Shown: positions 40,966 through 54,059, counted from the first letter of the stretch. The stretch: 64,000 bases of DNA from Kuschelorhynchus macadamiae (GCA_030620095.1 JAUTXW010000595.1:1-64000); one strand, 5' to 3'. The notes: a model not told the origin generated them from the letters alone. Translations and numbers: made by a program.

Positions 40966-43186
40966 ACACTGGCCGACAAAAAAATTTTTTTTGTTGTAAC
41001 ACAAATCAGATTAGCATAATAGTCTAATAGAATGGACCTATCCAAATACGAAAATGACAATTAGAAAGTTGTAGCACGTAGGGTTTTCTTGTTAGAGTTG
41101 TAGAACCATATCGAATGTTACGATACTTAATATCTATAGAGAAAATGATTTCAGGAAATTCTTAACCCTGTTTATTGACTATGTTTACAGTTTTCGCCTA
41201 TTATACATACCATACATCTAAGAGAAAAGCAAACGAGAAAAATATTAACTTAAAACACTAATTAAACTTTATTTTTTCCTTTTATGAGGAGCCCTATCTT
41301 CTTCAAAAACCAACAGTAGTCACCCATCGTCCTTGGTATCGAATTTCCTCGTTTGTTCTGATATCTTAGTGAAATTTTTCACCATACTAGTCACTAATAG
41401 CTCCCAAATTTTTAGAAAAAAATGACAGATGGAAATGGAGGAAGTGAATTTTTAATGACATTCTGGCACCAAGCGCTATATAGGCATCTAAGAGTTCATT
41501 AACTAATTGTTCATAATTTGTATCCATATTGTTTAAAAATCCTCTTACTACATTAACAAATGAATTCCATGCTCTGATTTCCTGCCTGTTAAACCTTTCC
41601 GTAAAATTGACATCGTCCAGCAATTTTCTGATTTGTGGCCCAATAAAAATGCCTTCTTTTAATTTGGCATCACTTAACTAGGGAAAGACTTATCTTAGGT
41701 ATTTAAATCCATCACCATCTTTATTCAAAGCCTTCACAAAGTTTTTCATCAGCCCAAGTTTAATGTGTGAAGCAAAAGGACAGGATCAAAATTTAATATT
41801 TTGAGATCCCGGTTGAAATTCCCTTCTTTCTGGCCAAATTTTTGTTACATAATGGTGATTTATTGCACGACTGTCCCCTAAACAAAGAAAACAGCAATAG
41901 TTTGTACATCCCCCCGTAGTACCACTAAAATCGCTATAACTGTCTAAGTCCCCACATATCTGCCATTTATACCCATTGTAGTTTATTTTATCCAAAATCG
42001 TGCGCATATTTTCATAATTTTCTTTCATTGCAACTGAACGGCCAACTGGTATAGAGGGTTTTAAATTTCTATTATGCAATAACACACCTTTTAAGCTATA
42101 TTTAGATGAGTCTATGAATAAGCGCCACTCACGAGGAGAATGTTCAATATCAAGTTCCTGCATTAAACTATATCAGTACATGCGCACAACGAATTTTCCA
42201 TACTGTAGAATTCAGAAAACATAGCATTTCTTTTTCCAAAATTCGTAATTTGTGTTTCTTTGGCCAATAGGTTCCATTCCTTAAGACGGGAACCCAGAAG
42301 TTCTGACTGTTGCTTGGATAACCCCAAATCACGTACTAAATCGGTTAATTCACTTTGAACAATCAAATGTGGCTCGCCGGAACTGGGACCTGTGGTAAAA
42401 GTGGGATCGGTGCACTGTTCTTCTGAGCTGCCTGATGATGCGTTATCTCCATTATCTCCCAAATCAATAGCTTGCCCATTTAAAGGCGCAATCAGCACTG
42501 GCAAATTTGCATTATGAGGAACAGGTCGTATGGCAGATTGCAAATTTGGATATTCTATAGTGTGCTTTCCCTTTTTGGAATAACCTTCAGTCTTTCTCAG
42601 GCAAAAATAACAATCGTTAGAATGATTGGTGTGTTCTCGCCATACCATTGGAACTGCAAAAGGCATACTTTTTCTCTTTCCCTTCATCCACTGCACCAAT
42701 GATTCACTACAACTAACACAGCACACATGGGGAGCCCACCGCTTATCTTGATCCCCAAATAACACACCAAAATATTTAAAGTAGGCTTTTTTACATTTTC
42801 GGAAAATGGCCTGGCTTGTGTTTCACCAGAAATTCTGCACAAATATAACAAAATTTGACATGAGAAATTTTGCAACTTCGGCCCGTTTGACTCGACATTC
42901 TCGTCTTGATATGCACTTGCTTATCGATACACAGAGAGCCACTCAATTCGAAACTCAACAGAAGAGTGACCATTTTATGTCTAATGTTGTAAACGACCCA
43001 GTCTAGGTAATTTTTCCGTTGTAAAATGGACCCATTTTAGCCGCCCCACAATAAAATTTTTACCTGCCAATATAAAAGTTTCTAATTAGGCTATTAAAAA
43101 ATAGTACCTATTAGGGCTTTCCGAATATTTTTTTTATTATTGGGAGGGTGGCTGGCCTGTGTTAGAAAAATTTTGTCGACCAGTGT
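40966..43186 (-). mobile_element. DNA element with CACTGG ends, 2.2 kb
   Basis: The left end, CACTGGCCGACAAAA and a T-run, is matched inverted at the right as CACTGGTCGACAAAATTTTT, followed by CTAACACA against GTAACACA. If the element is taken to start at CACTGG (40967 to 43185), the flanks are TTA and TTA, a 3-bp duplication. CACT-type ends with a 3-bp duplication resemble the CMC (CACTA/EnSpm) superfamily, which is an inference from the ends alone. It encloses one broken minus-strand gene. Confidence 0.7.
41387..42898 (-). pseudogene. Zinc-cluster protein of a multicopy arthropod family, broken
   Basis: Start MSSQTGRSCKISHVKFCYIC (42898). The N-terminal third has paired cysteines (CYIC, CCVSCSESL and FAVPMVWREHTNHSNDCYFC), probably a zinc-binding DNA-contact region. 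A shift near 42790 separates the first pair. The middle (42765-42163) is open and includes PNLQSAIRPVPH and an acidic linker. After a shift at about 42163 the frame reads SPREWRLFIDSSKYSLKGVL and CGDLDSYSDFSGTTGGCTNYC. Further shifts follow, then FVKALNKDGDGF and MSLKIHFLHFHLSFF near the end. I recognise the family as a common, uncharacterised repeat-borne protein. The SSKYSLK and CGDLD words could belong to an RNase H-like fold. Its place inside inverted ends makes it the likely transposase. Confidence 0.65.
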
Positions 43187-43745
43187 TATTTTTGTTACAT
43201 ATTAGATTAAAGTTATACACTTTCTTTTTTTTCTAATACACTTTAATTACTATATTAGTTCAGTACACTTCTTGTTTAACTTCACTTATTTTGCTTGTAT
43301 AACGATACCAAAATAAAGTTTAAGGTCGCGTAATTTTAATTTCAATGTCATCGAAATTATTCACCTCGCATATACATATATTGTTTATTTCCTTTTGTTA
43401 GGTCACCTGGATTGATTAACTGCTTTACGGCAATGTTACGAATAGAACGAATGTTATATTTACAATTTATGTATTTGCATTGACCTATCGAAAAATATGA
43501 TTTTTTTTCCATTAATATATCATTTTTTCATTATTTTGTTTTTTTTTGTTTTAAGGCAAATTTCGCTAAATTGTAACAATTTTTCTGCGGCAATAAAGCA
43601 CACTTTTCATTGTTTGTTTGTTTATACTTTTAAGTGTTTTTATGATAATTGATTGTATATTGTAAGTTTTTTTTTGTTTTTGGCTTGTCTTATCTACACC
43701 ATGTATAGCAGAAAAGATGAATAAAAAGAAAGAAAGAAAGACCTA
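43187..43745. repeat. Possible LINE 3' end with (GAAA)n tail
   Basis: AT-rich sequence ending in 'gtatagcagaaaagatgaat', 'aaaaagaaagaaagaaag'. This is how some LINE 3' UTRs end. No ORF2 sequence is attached, so the call is tentative. Confidence 0.4.
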
Positions 43746-46200
43746 CATTAGTTTTACAATTTGATAAAGGATTACTGCAGGAAACATATTTCTTCTGTTT
43801 TTGCGTTATTTTCAGAAATTCTAAATATTTTAATTATGCAGGCTCTTTCTGTAAAAATGTAACCAGAAAAAAAAACACCAAAAAACTGATATTTTTGTTA
43901 CTCGGCTTAGAGAGCGAAGACCAAAGATTTACTTGGTCAAAGATTAACGAATTTACCTCGGATAGTTTGGGTCTCGTTCCTATATTTTATTGGTCAAAAT
44001 TTATATGGCGCCATCTCACAGTAAATAAAAAAGTAAAATTTAAAAGCTAGTATTTATTTATTTTACAAAACTCCGATATTTTGAAATAAACAATTAGTTA
44101 GAAATCTTTGTTTTAAAGAAAAAATATTATATTTTAATTCAAGTAATTTTCTGGTAACTGTAACTTCCAATGGTCTCCTTGGAACCTCTTCACCTGTAGG
44201 CTGTAGGATCAGTTGCTTAGTCTATTAGGCCCTTGTGTAGATCGTAGGACTTCACTGGTTTCCAAGAGGAGTACTCATCTATAGAGCTTTTCAATTTGTT
44301 TTTGGTAACTTCATAGACCAGTCCCAGAGTGTACATGTAAAGTTGGATACAGATATTATGCATTAGACCAGAGTAACGACTTTTAAAAAAAAGGTTAAAA
44401 ATAAGAAATGAAATTTAGCTTAAAATGAAATTAATGTATGTTTACATTAGCAAAAAGAAAAAAAAATACTGAAATTATGATAAATTTAACTTCAGATTAA
44501 AATATCCAAATAATGTGTCAAAATTATTAAAAATTGTTTATGTAAACATGTGATTTAATTTATAAATTGACCAACAGTTGATCACTTAAATAACTAAATG
44601 AAACCGGACAGTAGACAAAATCAGATAAAACTTAAATTTAAGATTTACTGTTACTCAAGAAAAAATGAAAATCAAAATTTAGTGAAATTCAATTCATTCT
44701 TGTTTATAAGAAAAATGTGAGGATATGAAATTTTATCATTTCACAGTTAATCCATAGATATACAAAAGAAAACCAAAAATAAAATAAAGGGTCAATTTAG
44801 CAGTTCACCTTAAATAAAGAAAAATAAATCTGATACAAATCAGATGTTTCCTTATTCTTTATTTGTAAGAAATACAATTTAGTCAAAATAGGTAAAGTTG
44901 AAATTGAGATATAAAATGAATTTTATTTGTAAAATACAAGGAAAGTCACAGTTTAGGTAAATAAGACAAGTTTATATTTAAGACAAGAAAATATTTAAGG
45001 AGCTTCCAAGTGAACGAGCCTTCAAAATCAAAATTTTACAAAATTGGCTTGTAAGATCACTTGACCACAAGACAATAGATAAAGGTAATGTAGTGTTTTA
45101 CAAAACAATCTTAAATTTGCAAAACAAGATTCAACTAATCTCCCTAAGTGAAAAATTCAAATTTTTATAAAAAGATAACTTATGAGACAATTTGCTTATA
45201 CATAAAGACATGTTTAAAATGTATACCACATTGTAAACTCCAATTACAGCATAGCGAAGATAAAACAAAATATTTATATAAAGATAAAGAAAAGTTAGAT
45301 AATTGCCTTTGGCCAACAACAATACCCAAATTTAGGTACAATAAATGACTATCTGCTACAGTCGTTTACTGCAAGTGAGCGTTCTCGTAATTATGGAAAT
45401 AAATTAAGTAAATTAAGTTAAAACCAGCATGATGTATATCAATCAAGGAATGAAGGTGAGATTCTCCCAGTATTCAATTGTATATCTCACGTAAGTGAAA
45501 TAATACAGAAAAAATTACCTGCATCCCTCAAATTCTGAACGTATAGTATACACCCTGCCAACGTTAATTACAAGTTATGCTGTATTTACATTGTATGTCT
45601 AGGCCAAGCCTCCAACATTTGGCAAATGCCTAATATTCTTTAAAAGAATTCAAGAATATTCAATTTAAGAATGTATAAAACAGCATATAAGGAATATAAA
45701 AATGTAAGTTTTACAGGAATTTATGAGGAAATAGTATGATTTAAAATACATTAAAATACCAAAATAACATTTGAGATTATGTCATATCTAAATACCAGAA
45801 CTCATATTTCAATGAAATTTTCGAAAAATGATAAAAATGTTCACATTTATCACTTCCTCAAATTAAGATAACTTGTTCAAATTAAAAATCAAGCAAATTT
45901 AATGGATGTTTACTTACATTTTTATGATTAAAAACTAAAAACGAGAAACCAAATGAAGGTCAAGCAATTGAAATTAAACAGAACCACTAACCTGAGTGAC
46001 GGCTAAAACAAAAGTGCCTTTCATTTTTCAGGGTCAAAAAATGTAAATTTGGCCTGTCAAAATCAATAACTTTCAAAGATCGGTAAAGGAAACTATCAAT
46101 AAAAGAAATCTATTTACCATCAATTCTGTCCCATATATATCGCGAAACTAGGAAGCTTCACGTACCAGATTGACCGAGAGATGGCACCACGATTATTAAA
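43746..46200. other. Non-coding, A-rich plus strand
   Basis: About 2.4 kb with no recognisable coding frame. The plus strand is A-rich and T-poor between about 44380 and 46000, unlike most of the window. 'ggcgccatctc' at 44008 and 'gagatggcaccac' at 46175 are near-inverse words at the two ends and may mark element ends. I see no gene. Confidence 0.45.
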
Positions 46201-47394
46201 AAGAAATACATTTCCAAATAAAATTTAATTATAACAAAATGACTGTTTATTTCGTTATAAAAACTTCTCAAACTAAATTGATTGAAGAGTTAGCATTTAT
46301 ATATTTAAAATCCTTATACTAATCTTTGATCCCGTCATTTTTGTTCCCCCTTTTTATCCCTATAGTATTAAAGCAAACCCTTTTAGCTACCGGCCTTAGC
46401 AGAAAATTTGAAAGAATGAACTTATTTTCCCCTATGGTCTTCATTTATTTATTCAGTATACCTTACTCCTTTCGAGATAACGTTGGTAGATAAGTTACTT
46501 ATAGCCGGGCGACGACGACATCAAAACAGGGGACATAAGATACACAGACGAAATAAGTATGAAAAGTTGCTTTTTAGGTAGACACCATAATAGCTGTAAT
46601 GAAATTGGTTGTTACCCATTACGAGTCCGAATATATAATATTTACCTGACAGGTAGGACAACATATTCACATAAGATACACTCATGTTAAGAATATAAAA
46701 GTTGTGCGATATGAAATGAAAGGAAATTACATAACTTTTCAGAAAATTTTCGATCTATTAAAACGACATTACCCGGAAGTCGAGAAATCCAGTTTGTCAG
46801 TGAGCTAATGGAGTTACAAGAAGAGGGTCTATTTTTATTTTTTTTTCAATATGTTCGCTGTGGAATCACTCAGGCATTACCTTAAAAACTTCTTGAAAAA
46901 TGTATCTAAATTAATCAAGCCATCCTGGAGTAATCGTCCTACAAACATAAAAAATACAAAGGGTCAAATTGATAAAATGTTCTCCTTTTTCGAAGTCGGT
47001 TAAAAAGGGGTGCAATTCCTGAAAGACTAGTGGTTAACCTCAACTGAACATTCAATTTCGAAATTATGCTTATGTTAGGTTTGTAGGATTTATTAAAACT
47101 TCTAGTAATAGTACATTACATAACTTGTGTTGACGGTGGTGGTTCTCAAACAAGGAGGTATTTAGGGTATTTAACACGAGTAATGTACACTAGTTTTCCT
47201 ATGACCACTCAAAATTTTCACTAGTATATTTTGTATATTTCAACACTAGTCTTGAAAAAATTATTTGAACACTAGTGTCGAAAAAATTGTAAGCCGTTAC
47301 ATCAGCTGTTCCATTAACTTAAGATTATCATGTTGAATTGTTTTTTTCAACACCCTCGGGGATTATTTCAAATCTTTACATTTCAGGGTGCCTA
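46201..47394. other. Non-coding, with one arm of a distant inverted repeat
   Basis: 46521-46586 is the inverse of 53149-53209. A cluster of ACTAGT palindromes (47190-47290) and 'ttcgaagtcggttaaaaagg' (46980) are the only other notable words. Confidence 0.45.
46521..46586. repeat. Inverted repeat arm, partner at 53149-53209
   Basis: 'caaaacaggggacataagat', 'acacagacgaaat' and 'gctttttaggtagac' recur inverted at 53149-53209, with about 85 percent match by eye over 60 bases. The arms are 6.6 kb apart. Confidence 0.7.
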
Positions 47395-47532
47395 GAAAAT
47401 CATGTTTCGTCAATTCCGTTGGTCTGTCTGTTTGTCTGTCTGTTCGCAGCATAGCTAAAAAATTACTTACCCAATTAACATCAAATTCTGGTCAAAAATT
47501 AAGGGTCATATGGGGATGACCTGGTCACATTT
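47395..47532 (+). repeat. R510 fragment, plus orientation
   Basis: Has 'aaaatcatgtttcgtcaatt', 'ccgttggtctgtctg', 'agcatagctaaaaaattact' and 'gtcatatggggatgacctgg'. The unit stops at CACATTT and continues after the 3.3 kb insertion at 50808. Confidence 0.9.
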
Positions 47533-50500
47533 GCCACACTCTTTCTCTGTTTGATAGCAGAGAGTATGTATTTGTTTTAAGATAATATAAATCTACATTA
47601 AGTGGTTGATTGAAAGAGAGGCAGTAAAGTTAGTGTGCAAATCACCGACTGCTCAGGGAGATTGGTTCGTTTTCTATTTATAAGGGCGCCAACAATTCTA
47701 TACCAGTTGACTGTTAACCGCTCTAGATGTTATGAGTACCACTCCTCAAGACCACTAAGATAAAATTAATTAAAGTTAATAGTAAAAAACAAAAAAAAGC
47801 ATATTCAACAAATAACATTTATTAACAAGTTCAGTGCTCCCCAAAATCTTTCCAGAAATTTGTATCTCCTGTAGGTTATTTTATATAACATATGAAAAAA
47901 ATTGGCCTTAATTGAAGTTTTTTTTTAAATGACAATTGACTGTGTAATGATCCTATGTTAATCAATTTTCATACCTCATATGCTGAGAGAAAAATCTAAA
48001 GTATATTCAAATAAAGATCACTATCCAAATATTAGATCAACTGTGTAAAATGTTTTATGAAAATAGCTAAAGAATCACAAAACAACAAACTAAATGTTCA
48101 ATAAAACCTGAAAATTAAGTAATACGGATGAGAAAAGAAATTTTCAATCAGCTAATGACAAATGAAAAGTAATAGACTCCAAAATCTATAAATGTTTATA
48201 AAGAAAATCCTTAAGTTGTTTTAATTTACCGAACAATTTGATCTAACAGTAAAAATGTATCAAAAGATGCAAAATAATCAAGCAATTAATTAATTTCATT
48301 AATTCAAATACAATTAACAATAATAGAATAAAAGAAAAGAGTATTATGTGAATCTAAGAGCAAGCAAATAACAAGAAAAATTTATATAACTAAGTTTCAA
48401 ATCCAATCACCAATATTACCATGCAAATTGACACCATTGTTTTATATCAAAGCACCTTTCTAAAGCAAGTAAATACAGTAAATCATAAATATCATCACAT
48501 ATTCCAGTAGTGTTACCTGTCTATAACACTTCTTTACCTTGTATAAACTAACTAGATCTTATAAGTTAAAATTTCAAGATGTGATCACACTTTACAACAA
48601 CACTGTATCTTAAAGTATATTATACTATCAAATGTTGGCAGAAACCTATAGACTATTGTGTCATAAACTTATACTGTGATGTTCTGTATCTTAAAGCCTA
48701 CTATACGGTCAAATGTTGACAAAAACCTATAAATTATTGTGCATGAATTATAAAGTAAAAATAATCTTATTGACAACACCAATAACCATGGTTTATGCAC
48801 ACCAGCAGTAGTTAGAACTTTATATCAAAAAGTATACTCTACACTCAAAAGAAACAGAAAAAATCATAAAGTTGATCAGCAATAAACAATAAAGTCAATT
48901 CCGCACAAGGGGTGTTAAAATTAAGATACTTATCTAAGTGTCTATCAGCATTGGTGACTTAGATCAGCAGTCTATGATGTAAGTGTCATCCAAGACATTT
49001 CCAGCAGCTAAACTGGGTACGTACACACTTAAGTACTAGGTAACAGACTTCTGCTCCACTTACAATGACACATCCAGGTTCAAACCCTGGTTAGGAGAAC
49101 AGGAACAAGAAGTAGAAGAGGAGGGAGAAGAAGAAAAAAAACCCTAGAATAGTACAAACGTTTAAGATTTACACCCCAAATAAAAGTATATAGGTCTGTT
49201 TAACAACTCAACACAAACAAAAATGTATCAATATTTCCCAGCTTGACTTCATTTAAACCAATTTACCCAAATTACAAAAAATCTTAAGTCATTCTATTAT
49301 AGAAATTCAAAATATTAGGCTCGTACATGTCTATTACGATACATACTACAACCCCTTAACATTATATACAAATTATAAGCAACATATCTATTAATTAATA
49401 CTAATATAGGTACATTACAGCCCTTATAGTGAATAGGAACAAGAATCCACCCTTAAAATCTTGTAAATATCAATACAAAATGTCATTACTCCAGTATAAG
49501 TAAGCTAATATAAGATGTTACGGACAGAAAATGTAAATCACTGATACAATATTGTTCAATTTTGCCAAGTTGGTTAAAGCAGATAGCATGTATTTATATC
49601 TTATAAGGTTGTTTCGGTCTTCAAAAAATATGAAAATTAAAGTGATTTTTATAGATATATAGGCCTCTTTCCTAATTATAACATACACCTGTAATAGTTG
49701 TATTGAAACACACTTATTAAAGAAAACAAATTCTCCCCAATGTATTTACTATTCTTTACTTTATGCAAACTTAAATAACAATTGGCTTATGGAGGTTACA
49801 AATAGACCTTTTTGTATTGCGGAAATAAACTTAATAATTATAACAAACATAAGGTATATATACATTCACAATATTAAGAAAATGAAAAGTACTATTGAAT
49901 ACATTGTTTGCTACACAAATCAAAGGGCAATCAAAAGTGTCCCCATAGCTCTTAATTTCAATAAGTAAAATAACTCTGTGGCCTTGTATTTACTTTTTAA
50001 TAAGAGAACTAAGTAACAAAAAAAAAACCCTTTTATATATAATACAAAAAGACCTCAGTGATAGCCGAGAAACTATATCTAAGCTAGAGGTTAGAACATA
50101 ACCTATAAAAAATAATATGGCAAAATACAAGAAAATATGTACAGGGAAAATATATCACATTTTAGTTTATATAAAATTGGGTTATCTTACCTTATTTGAT
50201 GGTAAAGGGTTTCTTATTAGTCATTTCGTAAAATTTGTCCCATCAAAAAGATATGGTAGGTGGTCAAGTGCAGTTAAATCCTCACAAGAGAGTAATTAAA
50301 GGTTCCTCATCCAAAAATATTAAGGTAAAACGTAATTAAATACACATAGGAGCCTTTTTAATTAAGTTGCCGACGTAAATCCCAAAAGATAGCCTGGATT
50401 AAAACAGGATCAATTCGCCGACAAACTTTCACACTTAACCCTCACCTTCCAGAGAGACAAGAAGCTCAACCTATCTCACCACCAGGTCAAGGCAGCAGTC

Positions 50501-50807
50501 GCGGGATGACAATCCGTCAGTGGTGCCACTTTACTAAAATCAAACTGACCAAATCGGGACAATAGATCAGCCAATCCCTGAGCTGGATCACAGGAAAGAA
50601 AACATATTTAAAGGAGAAGAAAGTAAAATTACTAATTGAACAAAACTAAGGCGCCATCTACACGAAGACTAGTGAATTGCCTCAATATGAAGCGGAAGAT
50701 TTCGCTAAGCAGAGACCGTGAGCACCTTACTACATCGATAGGAGACTTATAGTACCGGATTTACGGATTTTTATGCATTAAAATGTAGTGACGAAATTAA
50801 AATGTTA
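47533..50807. mobile_element. Unidentified 3.3 kb non-coding insertion in R510
   Basis: The R510 unit breaks at 'gacctggtCACATTT' and resumes at 'CACATTTtggtaaaaatcc', giving a 7-bp direct duplication (47526-47532 and 50808-50814). Between them lie 3275 bases with no frame over about 60 codons and no inverted or direct terminal repeats that I can see. The plus strand is A-rich. 49065-49090 has a tRNA T-arm-like word 'ccaggttcaaaccctgg' followed by a purine-rich tail. 50645 has 'ggcgccatctac'. It may be a non-autonomous retroelement, but the class is unknown. Confidence 0.55.
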
Positions 50808-52650
50808 CACATTTTGGTAAAAATCCAATATGGAGAAATAAAATGGTGGCTTAATGAAATGTTAAAAAAATTATTAACTACTTATTCAATTTATCTCAAA
50901 TTCTGCACAAACATCAAGTATTACGTTAGAATTAACTGGTAACATTTTGGTGCGAATCCAAGATGGCGGAACAAAATAGCGGCTTAATAAAATATTTTAA
51001 AATAATACCTGTAAAAACTGCGTAATTGATTGATTTCAAAGTGTGTGCCACAATTAATTATGGTATAGGGATCAACTAGTAAAGTTGTAGTGGTAATTTA
51101 AGATGGCCGAACAAAATGGCGGTCAAATAAAATTTTTATAATAGTGAAAAAATCACCCTCCCAGGTTTTCGTGTTTTACAGCCCCTAAATGCCAAAAAAT
51201 ATGTTTTATCAATTCCGTCGGTCTGTCAGTTCGCGGCCTAGCTTAAAGACTATTTACCTGATTGATTTCAAATTTTGCTCAAAAGTTAAGGATCATATAG
51301 GGATGCCCTGGGAATATTTTGGAAAAAATCCAGTATGGCGAAACCAAATGGCGGCCTAGCGAAGTGTTAAAAAAAAATATTATTAAAAAACTACTTATCC
51401 AATTTATCTGAAATTTTGAATAAACATCAAAGTATTACGTTGAAATCTACTCGTAAAATTTTGAAGATGACGAAACAAAATGGAGGCCTAATAAAATATT
51501 TAAAAATTCAGCCCGACAAAACTGCTTCATGGATGGATTTCAAATGGTGTACCATAACTATTTGTGGTATAGGGTCAACTAATAAAATTGTGGTACTTAT
51601 TCAAGATGTCGGAACAAAATGGCGTCCCAACAAAGTGTTTGTAATCGTGAAAAAATCACCCTCTCATTTTTACGTTTTAGCATCCCTAGATGCCAATTAT
51701 CAATTCTGTCGGTCTGTCTGTCAGTTCGCGGCATAGCTTAACAGCTATTTAACCGATTGACTTCAAATATTGATAAAAAATTAAGGATCATATGGGAATG
51801 ATCTGGTAATGTCTTGGTAAAAATCCAATATGGCAAAACAAAACGGTAGCCTAGTGAAATGTTAAAAAAATTATTATTAAAAAATTAGTATTCCAATGTA
51901 TCTCAAATTTTCAAGTATTATGTTGGAATCCACTCTTAAAATTTTGCAGAGAATTCAAGATTACGGAACAAAATGGCGGCATAGTAAAATATTTAAAAAT
52001 TCGTCCCTAAAAAAACTACTTAATGAATTAACTTCAAATTATGTGTCATAACTAATTGTGGTATAGGAATCAACTAGTAAAACTGTGTTACTAATTCAAG
52101 ATGGCGAAACAAAATGACGGCCTAATAAAATCTTTGTAACCGTGAAAAAATCAAACTCTCAAGTTTTATCTTCACGTTTTAACGCCTCTAGATGCCAAAA
52201 ATAGGTTTTATCAATTCTGTCGGTCCGTCTGTCGGTCTGTCTGTTAGTTCATGGCATAGCTTAAAATCTACTACAAGAATTAATGGGGATGACCTGGTAA
52301 TATTTTGCTAAGAATCCAACGTGACGGAACAATAAACAAATAAACTGGTGAAGTTGTGATACGAATTTAAGATGGCGAAACAAAATGTCGGCAAAATAAA
52401 TTAAAAAAAAAATCTTTTTCAAATGACTTTAAATTTTGCAGAAAAATTAAATGTGAAAATGGAATAAACTGGTATAAATTCAGCACGGCGACGTAACAAA
52501 ATGCTGGTATGGGTCAATGTAAAAACTACTTATTGAATTTATTTTAAATTATGCCCAAAAGTCAAGTGTGACGTAGGTAGAAAGAAACTGGTAAAATACT
52601 GGTAGGAATTCAATATGATGGAACATGATGGGACGCTGATGTTTGATAGT
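50808..52650 (+). repeat. R510 array, plus orientation
   Basis: Three to four head-to-tail units of about 500 bp. The word 'tcggtctgtctgtcagttcg' or a variant starts at about 51217, 51709 and 52220. Other shared words are 'aatccaatatggc', 'acaaaatggcggcctaataa', 'tgtggtataggg' and 'aatcgtgaaaaaatcac'. It is the reverse complement of the blocks at 15430-15637, 20858-22767 and 25187-25425. Confidence 0.92.
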
Positions 52651-54059
52651 ACGGTAAATATAACACATATAAACTGTATATTGACCTAAATTGTGTCACA
52701 TCACTATTCCTAACAAATGAAAAAAAAAACATAACGAAGGATGTTTGGCGTAAAGAATTTTTTTAAATTTACAATTGGCTTTTTTTAACTTTCAGTGTGG
52801 CACAAGTGAGCTTGTCCTTTATGATTTTTTCCAATTTATGGATAAGAACAACGGAAATCTCTAATATTTAAATAAGAGAAATTACTACCGATTAACCAAT
52901 TTGGACGAATTTTTCAGGGTACTGCCAGAGTGGCTCCCTAGCAAGCATATTGATAAAAAAAGATATCTGTTATCTCACAAAAATCTCGATTGTGCGCCGA
53001 AGATATTGCAATCGTTTCATCAAATAGTGACAACAGTGGGACGTGAATATACATTAAGTCAGTTATGAAGTTCACAGTCTGCCGTGCCAGATTGCCGTGA
53101 GATTCAAATAAAGCTCCCCAGCTATAAAATTTTAAATTTCTTTGTTATGTCTACCTAAAAAGCAAATTTTCATAAATATTTCGTCTGCGTATCTCATGGC
53201 CCCTGTTATACTGTCACAGTCCCTCGGATTATAAGGGCATAACCAAGTGTATCATAATTTTTGAAAATAATGATATTATATTCTAGTACGGAGATGATCG
53301 AGATTTCGTTGCAAATATCATGTTAGCTTAGTCTCTCGACATAGGCACTCTTAATTAACTTTGAGAAAGATCAACTAGCTTGTAGAAGATCATAAGCATA
53401 AGCCCAAAAGATAATAACAAAAAGTTATTAACAAAATTAGGTTAAATCTATTCAATGAGCGTACAGTGCCAGTTAATGAGCTTGCTTTCAAGGAAGAGGG
53501 CAAACAGCGAGATTTCTCGCAGAAACTCGTTAAAATGTCAAACAATGTTTTGTTAGGCTGCTTTTTTGGCGTATGTAACAAAAGCTGAAGAAAAGTTTTA
53601 ATAAAAGGTCTTTAAGACGGGGGACGAACGCTTTCAGTGTAAGCATAAAGATCACCATTATAACAAAGTATAATACAGTGTGGAGAAAATGTCGATAGAA
53701 ATCTGTTATATGTAAAATATATAAAAACTTCGTTTCATTTTTTGCTGCGCAAAACTTGGGCTTTTTCATTAGTTTTTTTTAGAAGTAGGTGTCAAAAATA
53801 TGACTGACTGAAAATATACTGACATTTTTTGTTTATTGACTAACAGATGATTGTATTCAAATTTTGAAAAAACTAGCGGGCACTTAAGTTTATTATTTAC
53901 AAACGTCAAAATGGTGAATGCACTAATATTTAAGAGTATTTAGATTATTGACAAGCCAGTGAGGTACAAAATAAATAGTTAAATAATTAGATTACAAAAT
54001 GTATGTGAAAAAAAATTGTTTAAGGTTACAAAGGAGGCAGGATATACAAAAAAGAATAT
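52651..54059. other. Non-coding; second arm of the distant inverted repeat
   Basis: Holds the arm at 53149-53209. Frames near 53390-53770 show no family signature. Confidence 0.45.
53149..53209. repeat. Inverted repeat arm, partner at 46521-46586
   Basis: 'gtctacctaaaaagcaaatt', 'tatttcgtctgcgtatct' and 'cccctgtta' are the inverse of the partner arm with a few substitutions. Confidence 0.7.

Noticed and set aside
43990..46190. LTR pair or TIR pair suggested by ggcgccatctc / gagatggcaccac.
   Set aside because: Only about a dozen bases match and no longer repeat or duplication supports the ends.
49060..49090. Possible tRNA gene or tRNA-derived SINE (T-arm word CCAGG-TTCAAAC-CCTGG).
   Set aside because: The T-arm is perfect, but no matching acceptor strand, D-arm or A box lies at the right distance upstream. 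It could be a B box of a SINE head or chance.
20858..52650. CRISPR-like or bacterial repeat array reading of the R510 blocks.
   Set aside because: Units are about 500 bp, diverged and without spacers, and the window is clearly eukaryotic.
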